Shown here piece by piece: positions 29,616 to 37,938 of a DNA stretch of 64,000 nt (positions within the stretch are counted from its first letter, which is position 1; the number at the start of each line of letters is the position of its first letter). Below the pieces are notes generated by a model, which saw only the letters and a list, made by a program, of their open reading frames with translations, did not search any database and was not told the origin of the DNA. Origin of the DNA: Rhodothermales bacterium (lineage in GTDB: Bacteria > Bacteroidota > Rhodothermia > Rhodothermales > JANQRZ01); assembly GCA_039944855.1 (NCBI GenBank), contig JBDUXZ010000021.1, positions 47,761 through 111,760 of the forward strand. Reading direction: 5' to 3'. A program made the translations under genes and the position numbers.

Positions 29616-30518
29616 ATGGCCGACCTCCTCTTTCGCGGGACCGCCCCTGCCCTTGTCACCCCGTTCACCGCTGACGATCAGATTGACGAGGCCGCCTTTC
29701 GGCGGCTGATCGACTTCCAGATCGACGGTGGGATGGAAGCGCTCGTCGTCCTCGGTACGACGGGCGAGAACCCGACGGTCACGCACGATGAGCGCCGGCG
29801 CCTCGTCGAGATCTCCGTCGAGCAGACGGCCGGGCGCGTCCCCGTCATCGTCGGGACGGGGACGAACAACACGGCGCAGAGTGTCGAGTTCTCGCGTGAG
29901 GCCGTCGACGCCGGGGCCGACGCGCTCCTCGTCGTCGGGCCGTATTACAACAAGCCGACGCCGAATGGCCTCGTCCGCCACGTGTCCCTCATCGCCGACG
30001 CAGCCGACGCGCCAATCCTGCTCTACAACGTCCCCGGCCGCACCGGCTCCAACATCACCGCCGAGACGACGCTGCGGATCGCCGACGCGGTGCCGGCGGT
30101 CTTCGGGGTGAAGGAGGCCAGCGGGAATCTCGCGCAGATCACCGACCTCCTCGCGCAGCGCCCCGACGGCTTCGGCGTCTACTCTGGCGACGACGACCTC
30201 ACGCTCCCGATGCTCGCGCTCGGCGCGGACGGGCTCGTGTCGGTCATCGCCAACGCCGTCCCCGGCGCGGTATCCGAGATGGTCCGCCTCGGCCTCGCGG
30301 GCGACTTCGAGGGCGCGCGCGCCCTCCACTTCCGTCTGCTCGACGCGATGCGCGCCTCGTTCTTCGAGTCGAACCCCGGCCCCGTCAAAGCCGTCCTCGC
30401 CGAGATGGGGATGATGAGCGCCGCCGTCCGCCCGCCGCTCGACGCCGTCACCGCCGACACGCACCGCCGCGTGCTCGACGCCTACCGCCCGCACATCCGC
30501 TCGGCCGTCGAGCAGTAA
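29616..30518 (+). CDS. dapA: 4-hydroxy-tetrahydrodipicolinate synthase
   Basis: 300 residues, class I aldolase TIM barrel. It condenses pyruvate with aspartate semialdehyde. Seen: ALVTPFTADDQID, GTTGENPT near 48-55, VGPYYNKPTPNGL near 107, Y137 in LLYNVPGRTG, and the Schiff-base lysine K166 in FGVKEASGN. All active-site residues of the family are present. It follows dapB in the same direction and precedes dapD, so the cluster runs aspartate semialdehyde to N-succinyl-2-amino-6-oxopimelate. Confidence 0.96.
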   Translation: MADLLFRGTAPALVTPFTADDQIDEAAFRRLIDFQIDGGMEALVVLGTTGENPTVTHDERRRLVEISVEQTAGRVPVIVGTGTNNTAQSVEFSREAVDAGADALLVVGPYYNKPTPNGLVRHVSLIADAADAPILLYNVPGRTGSNITAETTLRIADAVPAVFGVKEASGNLAQITDLLAQRPDGFGVYSGDDDLTLPMLALGADGLVSVIANAVPGAVSEMVRLGLAGDFEGARALHFRLLDAMRASFFESNPGPVKAVLAEMGMMSAAVRPPLDAVTADTHRRVLDAYRPHIRSAVEQ

Positions 30519-30540
30519 GCGCGGGGGAAAGAGGCGGGGT

Positions 30541-30652
30541 ATCGAAGAGACGACGGCTCGAAGAGACCGTGTGTTCGAACCCCGCATCCCCGCTGCATCT
30601 CGCCTCCGCATCCTCGTCTCCCCGAATCTTCGCCTCCTCGACTCCCCACACC
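30541..30652 (+). repeat. Iterated-word dapD leader with block shared with the DHS-like gene
   Basis: The spacer between dapA and dapD contains GAAGAGACGACGG, CTCGAAGAGACCG and the later CTCGCCTCC, CTTCGCCTCC words. Block 30612-30641 matches 7297-7326 (minus) at about 28 of 30 positions. In each case it lies directly upstream of a start codon, in the gene's direction. Confidence 0.7.
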
Positions 30653-31486
30653 ATGTCCGACCTCCGCGCCACGATCGAGCACCACGCCAACCAGCCCGCC
30701 GATGCCCTTGACCGCGCCGCGGCGCTGCGGGACTTCGAGACGTTCCTCGAAGCGCTCGAAGCCGGCAAGATCCGCTCGGCCGAGCGCGGCAGCGACGGGG
30801 CGTGGCGCGCGAACGGGTGGGTGAAGCAGGGCATCCTCCTCGGCTTCCGGCTCGGCGAGATCGAGGACTTCTCCGCGCCGCCGTTCTCGTTCTTCGACAA
30901 GCGGACGTTCCCCGCGCAGCAGTTCGGTAAAGACGACGGCGTCCGCATCGTCCCCGGCGGCTCGACGATCCGGCGCGGCTCGCACGTCGCGCGCGGCGTC
31001 GTCTGCATGCCGCCGATGTACGTCAACGTCGGCGCGTACGTGGACGAGGGGACGATGGTGGACTCCCACGCGCTCGTCGGGAGCTGCGCGCAGATCGGGA
31101 AGCGCGTGCACCTCTCGGCGGCGGCGCAGGTGGGCGGCGTGCTCGAACCCATCGGCGCGGTGCCCGTCGTGATCGAGGACGACGTGTTCGTCGGCGGCGG
31201 GTGCGGGATTTACGAGGGGTGCGTCGTACGCGAGGGCGCGGTCCTAGCCGCCGGCGTCGTGCTGACAGGCTCGACGCGGGTGTACGACCTCGCGAATGAG
31301 ACCGTGCTGCGGGCGAAGGACGGGCAGCTAGAGATCCCCGCCCGCGCCGTCCTCGTCCCCGGCTCCCGCGCCGTCGACTCCGACTTCGGCCGCGAGCACG
31401 GCCTGAGCCTCAGCGCCGCCTGCATCGTGAAGTACCGCGACGCCTCGACCGACGCGGCGACGACGCTCGAAGACGCACTGCGGTAG
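30653..31486 (+). CDS. dapD: Tetrahydrodipicolinate N-succinyltransferase
   Basis: 277 residues from ATG 30653 (MSDLRATIEHHANQ). An upstream in-frame extension is encoded by the repetitive leader and is rejected. Left-handed beta-helix acyltransferase of the succinylase DAP pathway, using succinyl-CoA. Seen: VKQGILLGFRLG, FDKRTFP, RIVPGGSTIRRGSHV, VCMPPMYVNVGAYVDEGTMVDSHALVGSCAQIG hexapeptide region, GGVLEPIGAVPVVIEDD and VGGGCGIYEG. Its presence means the organism uses the succinylated route. The aminotransferase at 35,030 could supply the next (DapC) step. Confidence 0.96.
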   Translation: MSDLRATIEHHANQPADALDRAAALRDFETFLEALEAGKIRSAERGSDGAWRANGWVKQGILLGFRLGEIEDFSAPPFSFFDKRTFPAQQFGKDDGVRIVPGGSTIRRGSHVARGVVCMPPMYVNVGAYVDEGTMVDSHALVGSCAQIGKRVHLSAAAQVGGVLEPIGAVPVVIEDDVFVGGGCGIYEGCVVREGAVLAAGVVLTGSTRVYDLANETVLRAKDGQLEIPARAVLVPGSRAVDSDFGREHGLSLSAACIVKYRDASTDAATTLEDALR

Positions 31487-31501
31487 GGTGCTCGGAGTGG
31501 T

Positions 31502-31542
31502 GGGTTCGGGGTTTCTCACTCCCGACCCACAACCTCGAACCC
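31502..31542. terminator. Bidirectional hairpin between dapD and mreD
   Basis: GGGTTCGGGGTT (31502-31513) pairs with AACCTCGAACCC (31531-31542) with one G-T type mismatch. The genes on either side converge here, so it can end both transcripts. It is built from iterated GGGTT words, like other spacers in this window. Confidence 0.6.
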
Positions 31543-31554
31543 GAAACTCCTGCG

Positions 31555-32025
31555 TCAGCGGGACCGAATCAAGCTCCACACCACGGCGACGACGGCGGTG
31601 TAGACCGCCGAGCCGATCCACAGCGACGTGATGAGCGTAGGCGAGCGCGTGCTGTTGGCGAGCGCGAGGAAGACGACGAACAACCCGTTGTGCACGAGCG
31701 CGAGCCCGAGCGCGCCGACGCCGCTCTGCAACGGGCCGAGCCTCGGCCCCTCCGACCCCTCCGACACGAACAGCCCGACCACGAACCCGAGCAGCGTCTT
31801 GATGAACATCTGGATGCCCCACGTCCCGTAGAGCACGTCCATCAGGAAGCCCGTCGCGAACCCGGCGACGGTCCCGCTCGCCCGCCCGAACCGGAGGCCG
31901 ACGTAGGCCACGTAGAGCAGGACCACGTCGGGGTACGCGCCCCAGAGCTTGAGCCGGCCGAACAGGAGCCACTGGAGGGCGACAACGCCGAGGGCAATGA
32001 GCACCTGGCGGAGAACGACGGGCAT
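31555..32025 (-). CDS. mreD: Rod shape-determining protein MreD
   Basis: 156 residues, strongly hydrophobic, five to six predicted membrane helices. The LWGAYPDVVLLYVAYVGLRFG stretch and the GFATGFLMDVLYG motif match the short conserved core of MreD, the inner-membrane partner of MreB/MreC in lateral cell-wall synthesis. No mreB or mreC flanks it here; the next gene on the strand is upstream dacB, also a cell-wall enzyme. The assignment rests on pattern and size; MreD is a weakly conserved family. Confidence 0.8.
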   Translation of the reverse strand: MPVVLRQVLIALGVVALQWLLFGRLKLWGAYPDVVLLYVAYVGLRFGRASGTVAGFATGFLMDVLYGTWGIQMFIKTLLGFVVGLFVSEGSEGPRLGPLQSGVGALGLALVHNGLFVVFLALANSTRSPTLITSLWIGSAVYTAVVAVVWSLIRSR

Positions 32026-32140
32026 AGGGGACGGGAGCGGGTGAGAGAGAGGAGCCGCCCAATTTACGGACGGAGGAGATGCGAGAAGGGAAGATAGGCG
32101 AGGGTGCGGGAGCGGCAGCGCCGACGCCCCGCGTGTCGGG

Positions 32141-33604
32141 TCACCGCCCGCCCGAGGCGATCGCCATCACGACCTCGTTCTCCGCGAGCGAGACGAGGCT
32201 CGACCGGCTCGTGAAGTTGTTGGCGAAGACGACGAACACGTACGGCGTCTCGTCGGGACCGGCGACGTAGCCGGAGAGCGTGCGGACGTGCTCGATGGCG
32301 CCGGTCTTGGCGCGGACGGGGAGGCCGGCCAGCCGGTAGCGCAGCGTCGTCTCCTCCTGCCCGCCGCGCGCGAGCGTGCTCACGTAGGCGTCGCGCATCG
32401 GGCTGCGGTAGACGTAGGCCAGCATCTCGCCCATCGTCTCGGGCGAGATCAGGTTCTTCCGCGAGAGCCCCGAGCCGTCGCGGATGGAGATGCCCGTCGT
32501 CTCGACACCCGCCTTTTCGAGGAACTCGATCACGCGCTGCTCGCCGCCGATCGGGAGGCCGTTGCGCGAGAACGTGCGGAAGAGCTGCTCGGCGAAGAGG
32601 TTGTTGCTCTTGAAATTGATCGCCTTCAAAATCTCGAGCAGCGGCGGCGAGAGGTGGACGAAGATCGGCGCGTCGTCGTAGCTCGGCGGTTCTTCGAGGT
32701 CGTCGGCGTCGCGGATCTCGGCGGCGACGGTGATGCCGGCCTCGCGGAGCCGGTCGGCGAAGGCGTTGAGCGTGAAGCCGGTCGGGTCCTGGATCGGGAT
32801 GCGCGCGGCGCCCTCGTACCCCGCCGACACCGAGCCCTCGATGTGGATCTGGTTCGTCCCGACGGTGCGGCGGATGCGGATGGGGTTGTAGCCGCGCCGC
32901 CGGCTCGTCGTGAGGTCGTTGCGGACGTCGACGTAGCCGGCGGGGTCCGGCGTGATCGTGGCCGGCTCGCCGGGTTGCGTCCCCGCGATCTTCAGCGTGA
33001 CGAGGTTGTCGGCATACGATAGCCCGCCGACGCTCTGCGCCCAGTCCTCGGTGGCGATGTAGCTGATGTCCCAGCCGTCGGCGTAGGGGAGGTCGTCGAC
33101 GGCGTCGTCGTCGCCGATGATCCGGCCTTCGATCCGGGTGACGCCCATCGCGCGGAGCTGGCGGGCCCACGCGCGGAGCGGGTCCGGCGGGTAGAGCTGG
33201 CTCCCGAACGTCGGGTCGCCGGAGCCGCGGAGGACGAGGTCGCCGCGCAGCGTCGAGTCGCTCGCGGTGCCGTCGAAGTAGAGCCCGGTGACGAAGCGGT
33301 GGTCGGCGCCGAGCGCGTCGAGCGCCGTCGCCGTCGTGACGAGTTTGAGGTTCGACGCCGGCATGAGGTTCTTGTCGGCGTTCTGGCTGTAGACGACCTC
33401 GCCCGTCTTGAGATTCTGGACGTAGATCCCCCAGAACGCATCAGGCAGCCTGTCGTTCGAGACGACGGCGTCGATGGCGTTGCGGATGGCAGCGTCGCTC
33501 GCGGCCGACGAGGCTTCGAGCGAGCGGCCCGGCGCGGCGACGAGCGCGAGGGCCAGCAGCACGGCCGCGACGGCGAGGACGAGGAGGGGACGGGAGGCTC
33601 GCAT
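32141..33604 (-). CDS. dacB: D-alanyl-D-alanine carboxypeptidase/endopeptidase (PBP4 family, S13)
   Basis: 487 residues with an N-terminal signal (LLVLAVAAVLLALALVAAPG). Penicillin-binding active-site motifs are all visible: SxxK as S84-NL-K87 in MPASNLKL, SxN within GSGLSRKN, and KTG in VRAKTGAIEH. The long domain between the first two motifs is typical of class C low-molecular-mass PBPs. It trims or cuts peptidoglycan cross-links in the periplasm. Upstream of mreD on the same strand, with a 115-nt gap. ATG 33604 fits the signal peptide. Confidence 0.94.
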   Translation of the reverse strand: MRASRPLLVLAVAAVLLALALVAAPGRSLEASSAASDAAIRNAIDAVVSNDRLPDAFWGIYVQNLKTGEVVYSQNADKNLMPASNLKLVTTATALDALGADHRFVTGLYFDGTASDSTLRGDLVLRGSGDPTFGSQLYPPDPLRAWARQLRAMGVTRIEGRIIGDDDAVDDLPYADGWDISYIATEDWAQSVGGLSYADNLVTLKIAGTQPGEPATITPDPAGYVDVRNDLTTSRRRGYNPIRIRRTVGTNQIHIEGSVSAGYEGAARIPIQDPTGFTLNAFADRLREAGITVAAEIRDADDLEEPPSYDDAPIFVHLSPPLLEILKAINFKSNNLFAEQLFRTFSRNGLPIGGEQRVIEFLEKAGVETTGISIRDGSGLSRKNLISPETMGEMLAYVYRSPMRDAYVSTLARGGQEETTLRYRLAGLPVRAKTGAIEHVRTLSGYVAGPDETPYVFVVFANNFTSRSSLVSLAENEVVMAIASGGR

Positions 33605-33719
33605 GGAGCGGGGCGGCGGCGGATCGTGAGTGTGCGGGGGCTAGCGTACTCTATCGGCACGGCGCCTGCGCGGGTTCCCCCAACCCTGTGCGAATCGTGT
33701 GCCCCGGCCCCGCTGTCCG

Positions 33720-33750
33720 TTGGCGAGCGCTGCGGAGGCAGGGTATATTG
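33720..33750 (+). promoter_or_regulatory. Bacteroidota-type promoter of the DUF3098 gene
   Basis: TTG at 33720-33722 and TATATTG at 33744-33750 are separated by 21 nt, matching the TTG (-33) / TAnnTTTG (-7) pattern of Bacteroidota primary sigma factor promoters. The start codon is 28 nt further on. Confidence 0.55.
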
Positions 33751-33778
33751 CGCGCTGCCTCCACCGACTCCCGATCTC

Positions 33779-34039
33779 ATGGCGAAAGCCGCTGCCACCC
33801 GTCGTTCCCGCCGCCCCGCCGCCCGCACGGCGCGGATGGTGTTCGCTCGCACGAACTACCTGATTCTGGGGGTGAGCGTCGCGCTCGTCGTCGTGGGCTA
33901 CGTGCTGATGCGGGTGGAGAACGCCGTGGACGGGTTCCTCTCGCTCTACGTCGCGCCGCTGCTGATCCTCGGCGGCTACCTCGGCGTCATCGCCGCCATC
34001 CTCTGGCGCCCAAAAGAGGTAGAAGAGGACGCGGCTTAG
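33779..34039 (+). CDS. DUF3098 small membrane protein
   Basis: 86 residues from ATG 33779 (MAKAAATRRSRRPAART). A basic N-terminus is followed by FARTNYLILGVSVALVVVGYVLM and, after a short turn, LYVAPLLILGGYLGVIAAIL: two membrane helices with the phenylalanine-x-x-x-NY and AP-x-x-x-L-GY landmarks of DUF3098, a family found in Bacteroidota next to cell-division genes (ftsX). Function unknown. The alternative long frame from 33,299 is antisense to dacB and is rejected. Confidence 0.8.
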   Translation: MAKAAATRRSRRPAARTARMVFARTNYLILGVSVALVVVGYVLMRVENAVDGFLSLYVAPLLILGGYLGVIAAILWRPKEVEEDAA

Positions 34040-34071
34040 TTAATAGCTATGCAGCCCTCTAACCCTTCCAT

Positions 34072-34762
34072 ATGAACAGGACAGCAGAAGAGTCGAAAGC
34101 TGAGTACTGTACTGCGATGGGTGATGAGTTGGGATCTCTGTTCTCGGCGCTCTCGCAGAGCTTGACCAGCTCTCACCTCATATTGGGAGCAATTCGTCGA
34201 GTTGTATGCCACCAAGCCAAGCCGTCTTGACATTCTCAATGAGACGGCACCGCAGTTCTTCTGGATAGTTCAGCAACTGCTTTGGTCCGAAGCGCTGCTC
34301 GGAATCTGTCGCCTGACTGCGCATCCGAAGTCATACAATAAACCGAACCTGACTGTTAGACGCTTGGCACCGCTCATTGAATCGGACGAGTTGAGGGTCG
34401 AAGTCGAGTCGAAAGTGGAGACGGTTGTTAAGGATGCTCGCTTCGCCAACGACTGGCGGAACCGTCGGATCGCCCACCGCGACCTTGCGCTTGCTCTCGG
34501 CCACCCGGCGGAGCCTCTGGCGACGGCTACCAAGGAGGCTGTGGATATCTGCTTTACTGGTCTGGCCAACGTGTTGAATGCTGTCCAACTCCACTACACG
34601 AATGGAACGACTGCGTACAACTGCATCATCTCTCAGGGAGGTGCGCACGCTATCCTCTACTATCTCCGAGATGGCCTTCGGCGTGAGGAGGACAGGCAAG
34701 CGTCACTAGATGGTGGCAAATACGATCCGCGATTGTGGAACGATGACCTCGGGGATTTATAA
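34072..34762 (+). pseudogene. AbiU2-like HEPN-type gene broken by a one-base insertion
   Basis: Frame 1 from ATG 34072 reads MNRTAEESKAEYCTAMGDELG...ALSQSLTSSHL, then goes off. From about 34178 the other frame continues YWEQFVELYATKPSRLDILNETAPQFFW and runs to 34762. Removing one base near 34180 joins both into one ~229-residue protein that lines up with AbiU2-domain proteins, including NLTVRRLAPLI, and DWRNRRIAHRDLALALG with an R-x5-H HEPN-like motif. AbiU2 relatives are linked with abortive phage infection. The second part alone could start at TTG 34202 (186 residues). GC content here is clearly lower than that of its neighbours, suggesting transfer. Whether the shift is real decay or a sequencing error cannot be told. 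Confidence 0.7.
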
Positions 34763-34804
34763 CCTGTCTCTGCACGGCGACGAAGCGCGACCACTCTATC
34801 AATC

Positions 34805-34890
34805 CTGTCATTGCGAGCGCAGCGAAGCAATCTCCTCGCATCAGCAGACCGCAGGAGATTGCCGCGTCGCTACGCTCCTCGCAATGACAG
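34805..34890. repeat. CHCERSEA-type dispersed inverted repeat
   Basis: Perfect 13-bp terminal inverted repeats CTGTCATTGCGAG (34805-34817) and CTCGCAATGACAG (34878-34890), with inner AGCGAAGCAATCTCCT and AGGAGATTGC segments. In one frame it reads CHCERSEAISS / LLAMT, the signature of a repeat scattered through many bacterial genomes. It lies 42 nt after the broken AbiU2-like gene. Confidence 0.9.
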
Positions 34891-34977
34891 AGGGTTGAAC
34901 GGGACAGGCGAAGTTGCGCGGCGATCTTCTCCCCGACTGTGCTTCGAGTGCCCGGCTGCGGTATTGTTGGGGTGACC

Positions 34978-35006
34978 GTACAGACGTCCCGCCGGGGCGT
35001 CTCTGC
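34978..35006 (+). repeat. 29-bp palindrome in the aminotransferase leader
   Basis: GTACAGACG and CGTCTCTGC arms around a TCCCGCCGGGG centre. It ends 23 nt before the aminotransferase ATG and keeps the polarity seen at 10,544 (GTACAG arm first, CTCTGCCT last). Confidence 0.85.
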
Positions 35007-35029
35007 CTTTCCCCTGACTCCGATCCTCA

Positions 35030-36220
35030 ATGAAGCCCCTCGCCTCCCGCACCGACGCCCTCCGCCAGAGCGACATCCGCGCCGTCACCTTCGCCGTCAA
35101 CGCCGTCGACGGCATCAACCTCGGGCAGGGCATCTGCGACCTCCCGACGCCGGACCCGATCAAAGCGGGCGCCCACGCCGCCATCGACGGCGACAAGTCG
35201 ATCTACACGGCGTACGCGGGGATCGCGAAGCTCCGCGCCGGGATCGCCGAGAAGGCGCGGAGCTACAACGGCCTCCCCGTCGACAGTGACGACGAGGTGA
35301 TGGTGTCGGTCGGCTCGACGGGCGCGTTCGTGGCGACGTGCCTCGCCCTCTTCGAGCCCGGCGACGAAATCGTGGTCTTCGAGCCGTTTTACGGCTATCA
35401 CACCGGGCTGCTCGACCTCTTTGGTGTCACGCGGAAAGTCGCCCGGCTCGCGGCACCCGACTGGTCGATTGACTTCGACGCGGTCGAGGCGCTCGTCACG
35501 GAGCGGACGAAAGCCGTGCTCGTCTGCACGCCGTCGAACCCGTGCGGGAAGGTCTGGAACCGCGCCGAGCTGGAGCGGATGCAGGCCATCGCCGAGCGGC
35601 ACGACCTGTGGGTCATCACCGACGAGATCTACGAGTACATGACCTACGACGGGCGCGAGCACGTCTCGTTCGGCTCGCTCCCCGGCGCGTACGAGCGGAC
35701 CGTCACGCTCTCCGGCTTTTCGAAGACGTACAACATGACGGGCTGGCGGCTCGGCTACGCCGTCGGACCGGAGGAGGTGATCGGCCGGATGGGGCTCATC
35801 AGCGACCTCATTTACATCTGCGCGCCGTCCCCGTTGCAGCACGGCGTCGCCGAGGCGTTCGAGATGGACCGGGCGGCGTACTTCGACGAGATGCAGGCGG
35901 CGTACGCGGCGAAGCGGACGCTGATGTGCGAGACGCTGGAGCGCTGCGGCTTCGACTTCGCGTGGCCCGAAGGCGCGTACTACGTGCTCGCGAACTTCGA
36001 GGCGCTGGCGAAGAAGCGCGCGGGCTTCGAGGACGATCAGGCCGCGTGCGCGACGCTCATCGAAGAGGCCGGCGTCGCCGCCGTGCCCGGCAACTCGTTC
36101 TTCGCCGACCCGGAGGACGGGCGCTACTTCCTGCGCTTCTGCTACGCCAAAAGGATGCCCGTGCTCGAAGAGGCCTGCCGGAATCTGCTGGCCGCGTTCG
36201 AGCAGCAGATCCCGGCGTAG
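35030..36220 (+). CDS. Class I/II PLP-dependent aminotransferase
   Basis: 396 residues, fold-type I. Seen: NLGQGICDLPTPDPI substrate region, STGAFVATCLALFEPGDEIVVFEPFYGYH, TPSNPCGKVW, VITDEIYEYMTYDG (PLP-ring Asp/Tyr), and the PLP lysine in LSGFSKTYNMTGWRLGY, then FLRFCYAK with the carboxylate-binding Arg. This is the aspartate/kynurenine/methionine aminotransferase branch rather than LL-DAP aminotransferase. With dapD nearby and no dapC seen, it could provide the N-succinyl-DAP aminotransferase step; this is inference. A palindromic repeat sits in its leader. Confidence 0.9.
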   Translation: MKPLASRTDALRQSDIRAVTFAVNAVDGINLGQGICDLPTPDPIKAGAHAAIDGDKSIYTAYAGIAKLRAGIAEKARSYNGLPVDSDDEVMVSVGSTGAFVATCLALFEPGDEIVVFEPFYGYHTGLLDLFGVTRKVARLAAPDWSIDFDAVEALVTERTKAVLVCTPSNPCGKVWNRAELERMQAIAERHDLWVITDEIYEYMTYDGREHVSFGSLPGAYERTVTLSGFSKTYNMTGWRLGYAVGPEEVIGRMGLISDLIYICAPSPLQHGVAEAFEMDRAAYFDEMQAAYAAKRTLMCETLERCGFDFAWPEGAYYVLANFEALAKKRAGFEDDQAACATLIEEAGVAAVPGNSFFADPEDGRYFLRFCYAKRMPVLEEACRNLLAAFEQQIPA

Positions 36221-36292
36221 CGGCCGTTCAGTGCGCGACGCTGAGGCGGCGCGTCCGCGTCTGGCTCACCGTCGCGAGGCGGACAGCAGCCC

Positions 36293-36378
36293 GAGGAGGC
36301 AGCCCAACGAGCCGGACTCGATACGCAGGGCCGCCCCACCACAAGTCGGCCGTGCGTGTGCTCGCGGGCTGCCTCCTC
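36293..36378. terminator. 13-bp inverted repeat with 60-nt loop between convergent genes
   Basis: GAGGAGGCAGCCC (36293-36305) is exactly complementary to GGGCTGCCTCCTC (36366-36378). It lies between the stop of the aminotransferase and the stop of the convergent lipoprotein gene. The loop is long for a simple terminator, so it may instead be a small mobile or regulatory element. Confidence 0.5.
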
Positions 36379-36391
36379 AGGCCGCCGGACC

Positions 36392-36901
36392 TCAGGGGAA
36401 CGTCGGAATGCTGGGGCCGAACTCGACGTTGAACCGGCCGCTCGCGACGGTGACCATGTCGCCGGTGTCCGGCCGCTCGGCCGTGAACGAGAACGTCCCC
36501 CGCGCGCCGTCGTCGTCGATGGCGTCGATCGTGAGGGTGCCGGAGGTGGCGAGATACGTGGCCTGCGGGCCCGGCGAAGGGGCGTAGGCGCCCGTACCGA
36601 ACACGTTGTCCGTAGCTTCGTCGCCGATGGTGTAGGTGCCCGTGCCGAGCGTGGCCCCGCCGATCGCGGTGACGCTGACGTTGAGGGTCGAGATCTCCGC
36701 GCCGACCCGCGCGCCGTTGATCGTCAGCGTCCGGTTGCCTGCCACGTTGAGGTCGGTGATGGTGGCGTTCGCGGCGTTCCAGTCCTGACCGTCGATCTCC
36801 GCGGTCATCGAGCCGAGGGCGATATCGCCGCCGCCGTCGTCGGCGCTGTCGCAGCCGGTGAAAAAGAGAGCGAGGAACAGGAGGGAGAGAAGAAGGCGCA
36901 T
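36392..36901 (-). CDS. DUF6252-like lipoprotein
   Basis: 169 residues from ATG 36901. Lipoprotein signal MRLLLSLLFLALFFTGC with acylation Cys at 17, then an Asp/Gly-rich linker and a beta-rich domain beginning MTAEIDGQDWNA, the opening seen in Bacteroidota DUF6252-type envelope proteins. The rest (LTINGARVG, GTYTIGD, GTFSFTAE) is typical of such beta-sandwiches. Function unknown; probably exposed in the periplasm or on the outer membrane. The longer upstream frame is not supported. Confidence 0.8.
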   Translation of the reverse strand: MRLLLSLLFLALFFTGCDSADDGGGDIALGSMTAEIDGQDWNAANATITDLNVAGNRTLTINGARVGAEISTLNVSVTAIGGATLGTGTYTIGDEATDNVFGTGAYAPSPGPQATYLATSGTLTIDAIDDDGARGTFSFTAERPDTGDMVTVASGRFNVEFGPSIPTFP

Positions 36902-37067
36902 CGGAGGGAAGAAGGTTGAGGCGTCGGGGGTGCCGCGCGGCGGACACGGCGTGAGAAGGATGACGACCCAAGGTGGGGCGCGCGGTCCACGCGTCGCAAT
37001 CGCCGGATCGGGGGATTCGAGGGCGAGGGTCGGCCGTATACCAGCCCGGCCTACCCGGAACCGGGGA

Positions 37068-37097
37068 TTGCTCGCCCGACGGCGCGCGTCTACCTTG
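37068..37097 (+). promoter_or_regulatory. Bacteroidota-type promoter of the response-regulator gene
   Basis: TTG at 37068-37070 and TACCTTG at 37091-37097, spaced 20 nt, with the start codon 29 nt downstream. Best example of the TTG-N20-TAYCTTG pattern in this window. Confidence 0.6.
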
Positions 37098-37126
37098 CGA
37101 ACCCTCCTCACGCTCTCGCCCTCGCC

Positions 37127-37810
37127 ATGCCGGTGCGCGTCGCCCTCGTCGAAGACCACCCCGCCTTCCGGCAGCGCCTCACCGAGCGCCTCCGGTTCTT
37201 CGCCGACGTGGAGCTCGTGCTCACGGCCGACAGCGGCGATGCCTTTCTGGAGCAGATCGACGTCATCGCGCGCGACACCCGGCCCGAGGTCGTGATCATG
37301 GATATCGAAATGCCGGGGCTCTCAGGCATCGAGACGACGCGGCGGCTGAAGGCGGCGCACCCCGAGATCGACGTGCTGATGTTCACGGTCTTCGAGCACG
37401 ACGACAGCATCTTCGCCTCGATCCAAGCCGGGGCGTCGGGCTATTTGCTCAAAGACTCCGCCGCCGATCAGATCGTCGGGGCCGTGCTCGAACTCGCCGG
37501 GGGCGGGGCGCCGATGTCGCCGGGCGTCGCGCGCCGGGTGCTCGCCCACGCGCGGACCACCTCGCTGACCACCCCGCGGGAGCCCCGGCCCGTCGAGGCG
37601 CCCACCGCCACGTTCGACCTCACCGAGCGCGAGCTCGACGTGCTCCACCGCCTCGTCGAAGCGGACACGGAGGACGCGATCGCGGACCGCCTCCACATCT
37701 CGCCGCACACCGTCCGGACGCACATCAAGAATATCTACAGGAAGCTCCACGTCCATTCCCGCGCCTCGGTCGTGCGGGTCGCGATCGAGAACAGACTGCT
37801 GGACTCGTAG
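37127..37810 (+). CDS. NarL/FixJ-family response regulator
   Basis: 227 residues. Receiver domain 1-~120: VALVEDH acidic pair, phospho-acceptor D59 in VVIMDIEMPG, FTVFEHDD and the lysine in YLLKDSAAD. After a Pro/Thr-rich linker, a LuxR-type helix-turn-helix: DLTERELDVLHRLVEADTEDAIADRLHISPHTVRTHIKNIYRKLHVHSR. It is followed 101 nt later by the propeller histidine kinase in the same direction, so the two are the likely cognate pair. Targets are unknown. Confidence 0.93.
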   Translation: MPVRVALVEDHPAFRQRLTERLRFFADVELVLTADSGDAFLEQIDVIARDTRPEVVIMDIEMPGLSGIETTRRLKAAHPEIDVLMFTVFEHDDSIFASIQAGASGYLLKDSAADQIVGAVLELAGGGAPMSPGVARRVLAHARTTSLTTPREPRPVEAPTATFDLTERELDVLHRLVEADTEDAIADRLHISPHTVRTHIKNIYRKLHVHSRASVVRVAIENRLLDS

Positions 37811-37890
37811 CTCCCGGTTGGACGGGGCGTTGTACTTTGCGCGGCCCCGCCGCCTTCTTCGCTTCGTCCCCACCCTCGTTGCGTCTCCTG

Positions 37891-37938
37891 CTCCGTGCTG
37901 CGGTCCTGCTGATGCTCCGTGCTGCGGTCCTGCTGATG
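37891..37938 (+). repeat. 24-bp tandem duplication in the kinase signal-peptide region
   Basis: A 24-nt unit (beginning CTCCGTGCTGCGG, ending CTGCTGATG) occurs twice exactly, 37891-37914 and 37915-37938. It duplicates eight codons (LRAAVLLM) of the kinase N-terminus and with them an ATG, giving two possible in-frame start codons 24 nt apart. Confidence 0.9.

Noticed and set aside
34072..34762. Programmed ribosomal frameshift in the AbiU2-like gene
   Set aside because: No slippery heptamer or downstream pseudoknot was recognised near 34,180; decay or a read error is simpler.
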